6,337 nucleotides of DNA. Source: Caldilineae bacterium (lineage in GTDB: Bacteria; Chloroflexota; Anaerolineae; J102). Of the stretch, positions 5,843 through 6,337 are shown piece after piece (the stretch's first letter is position 1; each line of letters begins with the position of its first letter). Position numbers and translations under genes: made by a program. The stretch is taken from positions 5,341-11,677 of the forward strand of contig DUEF01000029.1 in assembly GCA_011176555.1 (NCBI GenBank), written 5' to 3'. The notes beneath the pieces were generated by a model that was given only the letters and a program-made list of their open reading frames with translations, searched no databases and had not been told where the DNA came from.

Positions 5843-6169
5843 ATGATAAAAGATGCTGTGTGGTTGTTGCCACAAGTCATAGGTCTCGCGATGGGATTGA
5901 TTTTTCTGTTTGCACCCAAATTTCTTATGCGGCTATGGGGAAAAGTAACCTTGTTCATGTACAAAAATTTCTTAAACCTAAGTGATGAAGATTTTGATCG
6001 TCTTCCGGGTCTATATGATAGTAGAACAGTTCGACGTGCTATTGTAGAACCTGAGAGTTTTGAGTTCCGAATATTATTCTTTAGAGTCATAGGAGTTCTT
6101 TTCTTGCTTGTTGAGCTTTTTGTATTTGTGGTTCTCCTTCTGGCTATAAGGGCGGGGGAATTGTTTTAG
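5843..6169 (+). CDS. Small two-helix membrane protein following RHS tip 2; candidate immunity protein
   Basis: 108 residues from ATG at 5843, with GGGAG (5831-5835) seven bases upstream as a good ribosome site that overlaps the end of the RHS gene (TGA at 5837-5839). Hydrophobic segments lie at about 5-28 (AVWLLPQVIGLAMGLIFLF) and 77-102 (ILFFRVIGVLFLLVELFVFV). The 50-residue middle is charged (NLSDEDFDRLPGLYDSRTVR, 44-63). The family is not recognised. It shares size, two-helix layout and position with the protein at 4282-4575, but I see no convincing residue-level alignment. Coupled translation with the tip gene and AT-rich composition fit an immunity gene of an rhs-CT/I module; it could also be a membrane partner of the tip. 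Confidence 0.65.
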   Translation: MIKDAVWLLPQVIGLAMGLIFLFAPKFLMRLWGKVTLFMYKNFLNLSDEDFDRLPGLYDSRTVRRAIVEPESFEFRILFFRVIGVLFLLVELFVFVVLLLAIRAGELF

Positions 6170-6209
6170 CACAAGAATTCGTGCCGTTTTTCCATAAGAA
6201 CCTCGATAG

Positions 6210-6246
6210 CCTCGCGCCCCCGCGCATGATGCGCGCGGGCGCGAGG
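6210..6246. terminator. Long GC-rich hairpin after cassette 2
   Basis: CCTCGCGCCCCCGCGC (6210-6225) pairs with GCGCGCGGGCGCGAGG (6231-6246) over 16 positions with one mismatch and a 5-base loop (ATGAT). It begins about 40 bases after the stop of the small membrane gene. No T-run follows. Its position mirrors the hairpin after cassette 1. Confidence 0.5.
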
Positions 6247-6282
6247 GCGCGCGAGGACAGGGAGGCAGGCCGGAGCGATGAA

Positions 6283-6320
6283 GGCGGGTCGGGCGACGCG
6301 TCACGCCGAGACGGCCCGCC
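6283..6320. repeat. Second GC-rich stem-loop downstream of cassette 2
   Basis: GGCGGGTCG (6283-6291) pairs with CGGCCCGCC (6312-6320) with one G-U pair, and GGCG (6292-6295) with CGCC (6304-6307) inside. It lies 36 bases after the 6210-6246 hairpin. No gene is seen from 6170 to the window end, only these structures. Confidence 0.4.
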
Positions 6321-6337
6321 CACCCCATTCCTTGCCC

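Noticed and set aside
6169..6191. Possible intrinsic terminator GCAC...GTGC followed by five T
   Set aside because: The stem is only four base pairs and the T-run is short. The larger hairpin at 6210-6246 is the better structure.
6074..6328. Minus-strand 84-residue open frame at the right end
   Set aside because: Arg/Gly/Pro-rich translation of hairpin DNA that also overlaps the membrane gene; no ribosome site.
1..6337. CRISPR arrays, tRNA or rRNA genes, transposase genes
   Set aside because: Read on both strands; no regularly spaced repeats, cloverleaf arms or transposase motifs were seen.

Overview
The window looks like chromosomal DNA from a Chloroflexota bacterium, probably of the Anaerolineae/Caldilineae type. 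This is inferred from three things: a YacL-like membrane PIN/TRAM protein, the style of the RHS core (motifs such as FIQPDTIVP and NNPLRYTDP), and an SBBP-repeat-protein N-terminal domain fused to that core. The taxonomic call is from memory of these families and was not searched.

Minus-strand half (1-3068). At the left edge is the N-terminal, four-helix membrane part of a PIN/TRAM (YacL-like) protein, running out of the window, with a clear Shine-Dalgarno and a well-formed promoter. A 315-base gap follows, holding that promoter and an imperfect palindrome of about 89 bp. Next is a two-gene operon read right to left: a PAPS-type sulfotransferase (2067-2984), then 25 bp later a GH4 alpha-galactosidase (MelA-like, 728-2041). 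A candidate extended -10 promoter sits upstream of the sulfotransferase.

Plus-strand half (3165-6337). This is RHS debris built as two tandem cassettes. Cassette 1 (3201-4575) is a 5'-truncated SBBP-type domain joined to the last 38 residues of an RHS core, then a C-terminal tail cut by one in-frame TAA, then a 97-residue two-helix membrane protein. Cassette 2 (about 4672-6169) has its own promoter-like sequence, a 5'-truncated RHS core, a new glycine-rich beta-type tail, then a 108-residue two-helix membrane protein. A GC-rich hairpin follows each cassette. The layout matches orphan rhs-CT/immunity modules of polymorphic toxin systems: GC-rich shared core, AT-richer variable tip, small membrane protein immediately after. 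Neither tip nor small protein resembles a toxin or immunity family I can name, so that role is inference from layout.

The most interesting part is the paired tip-plus-membrane-protein cassettes. The rest is ordinary housekeeping and catabolic sequence.
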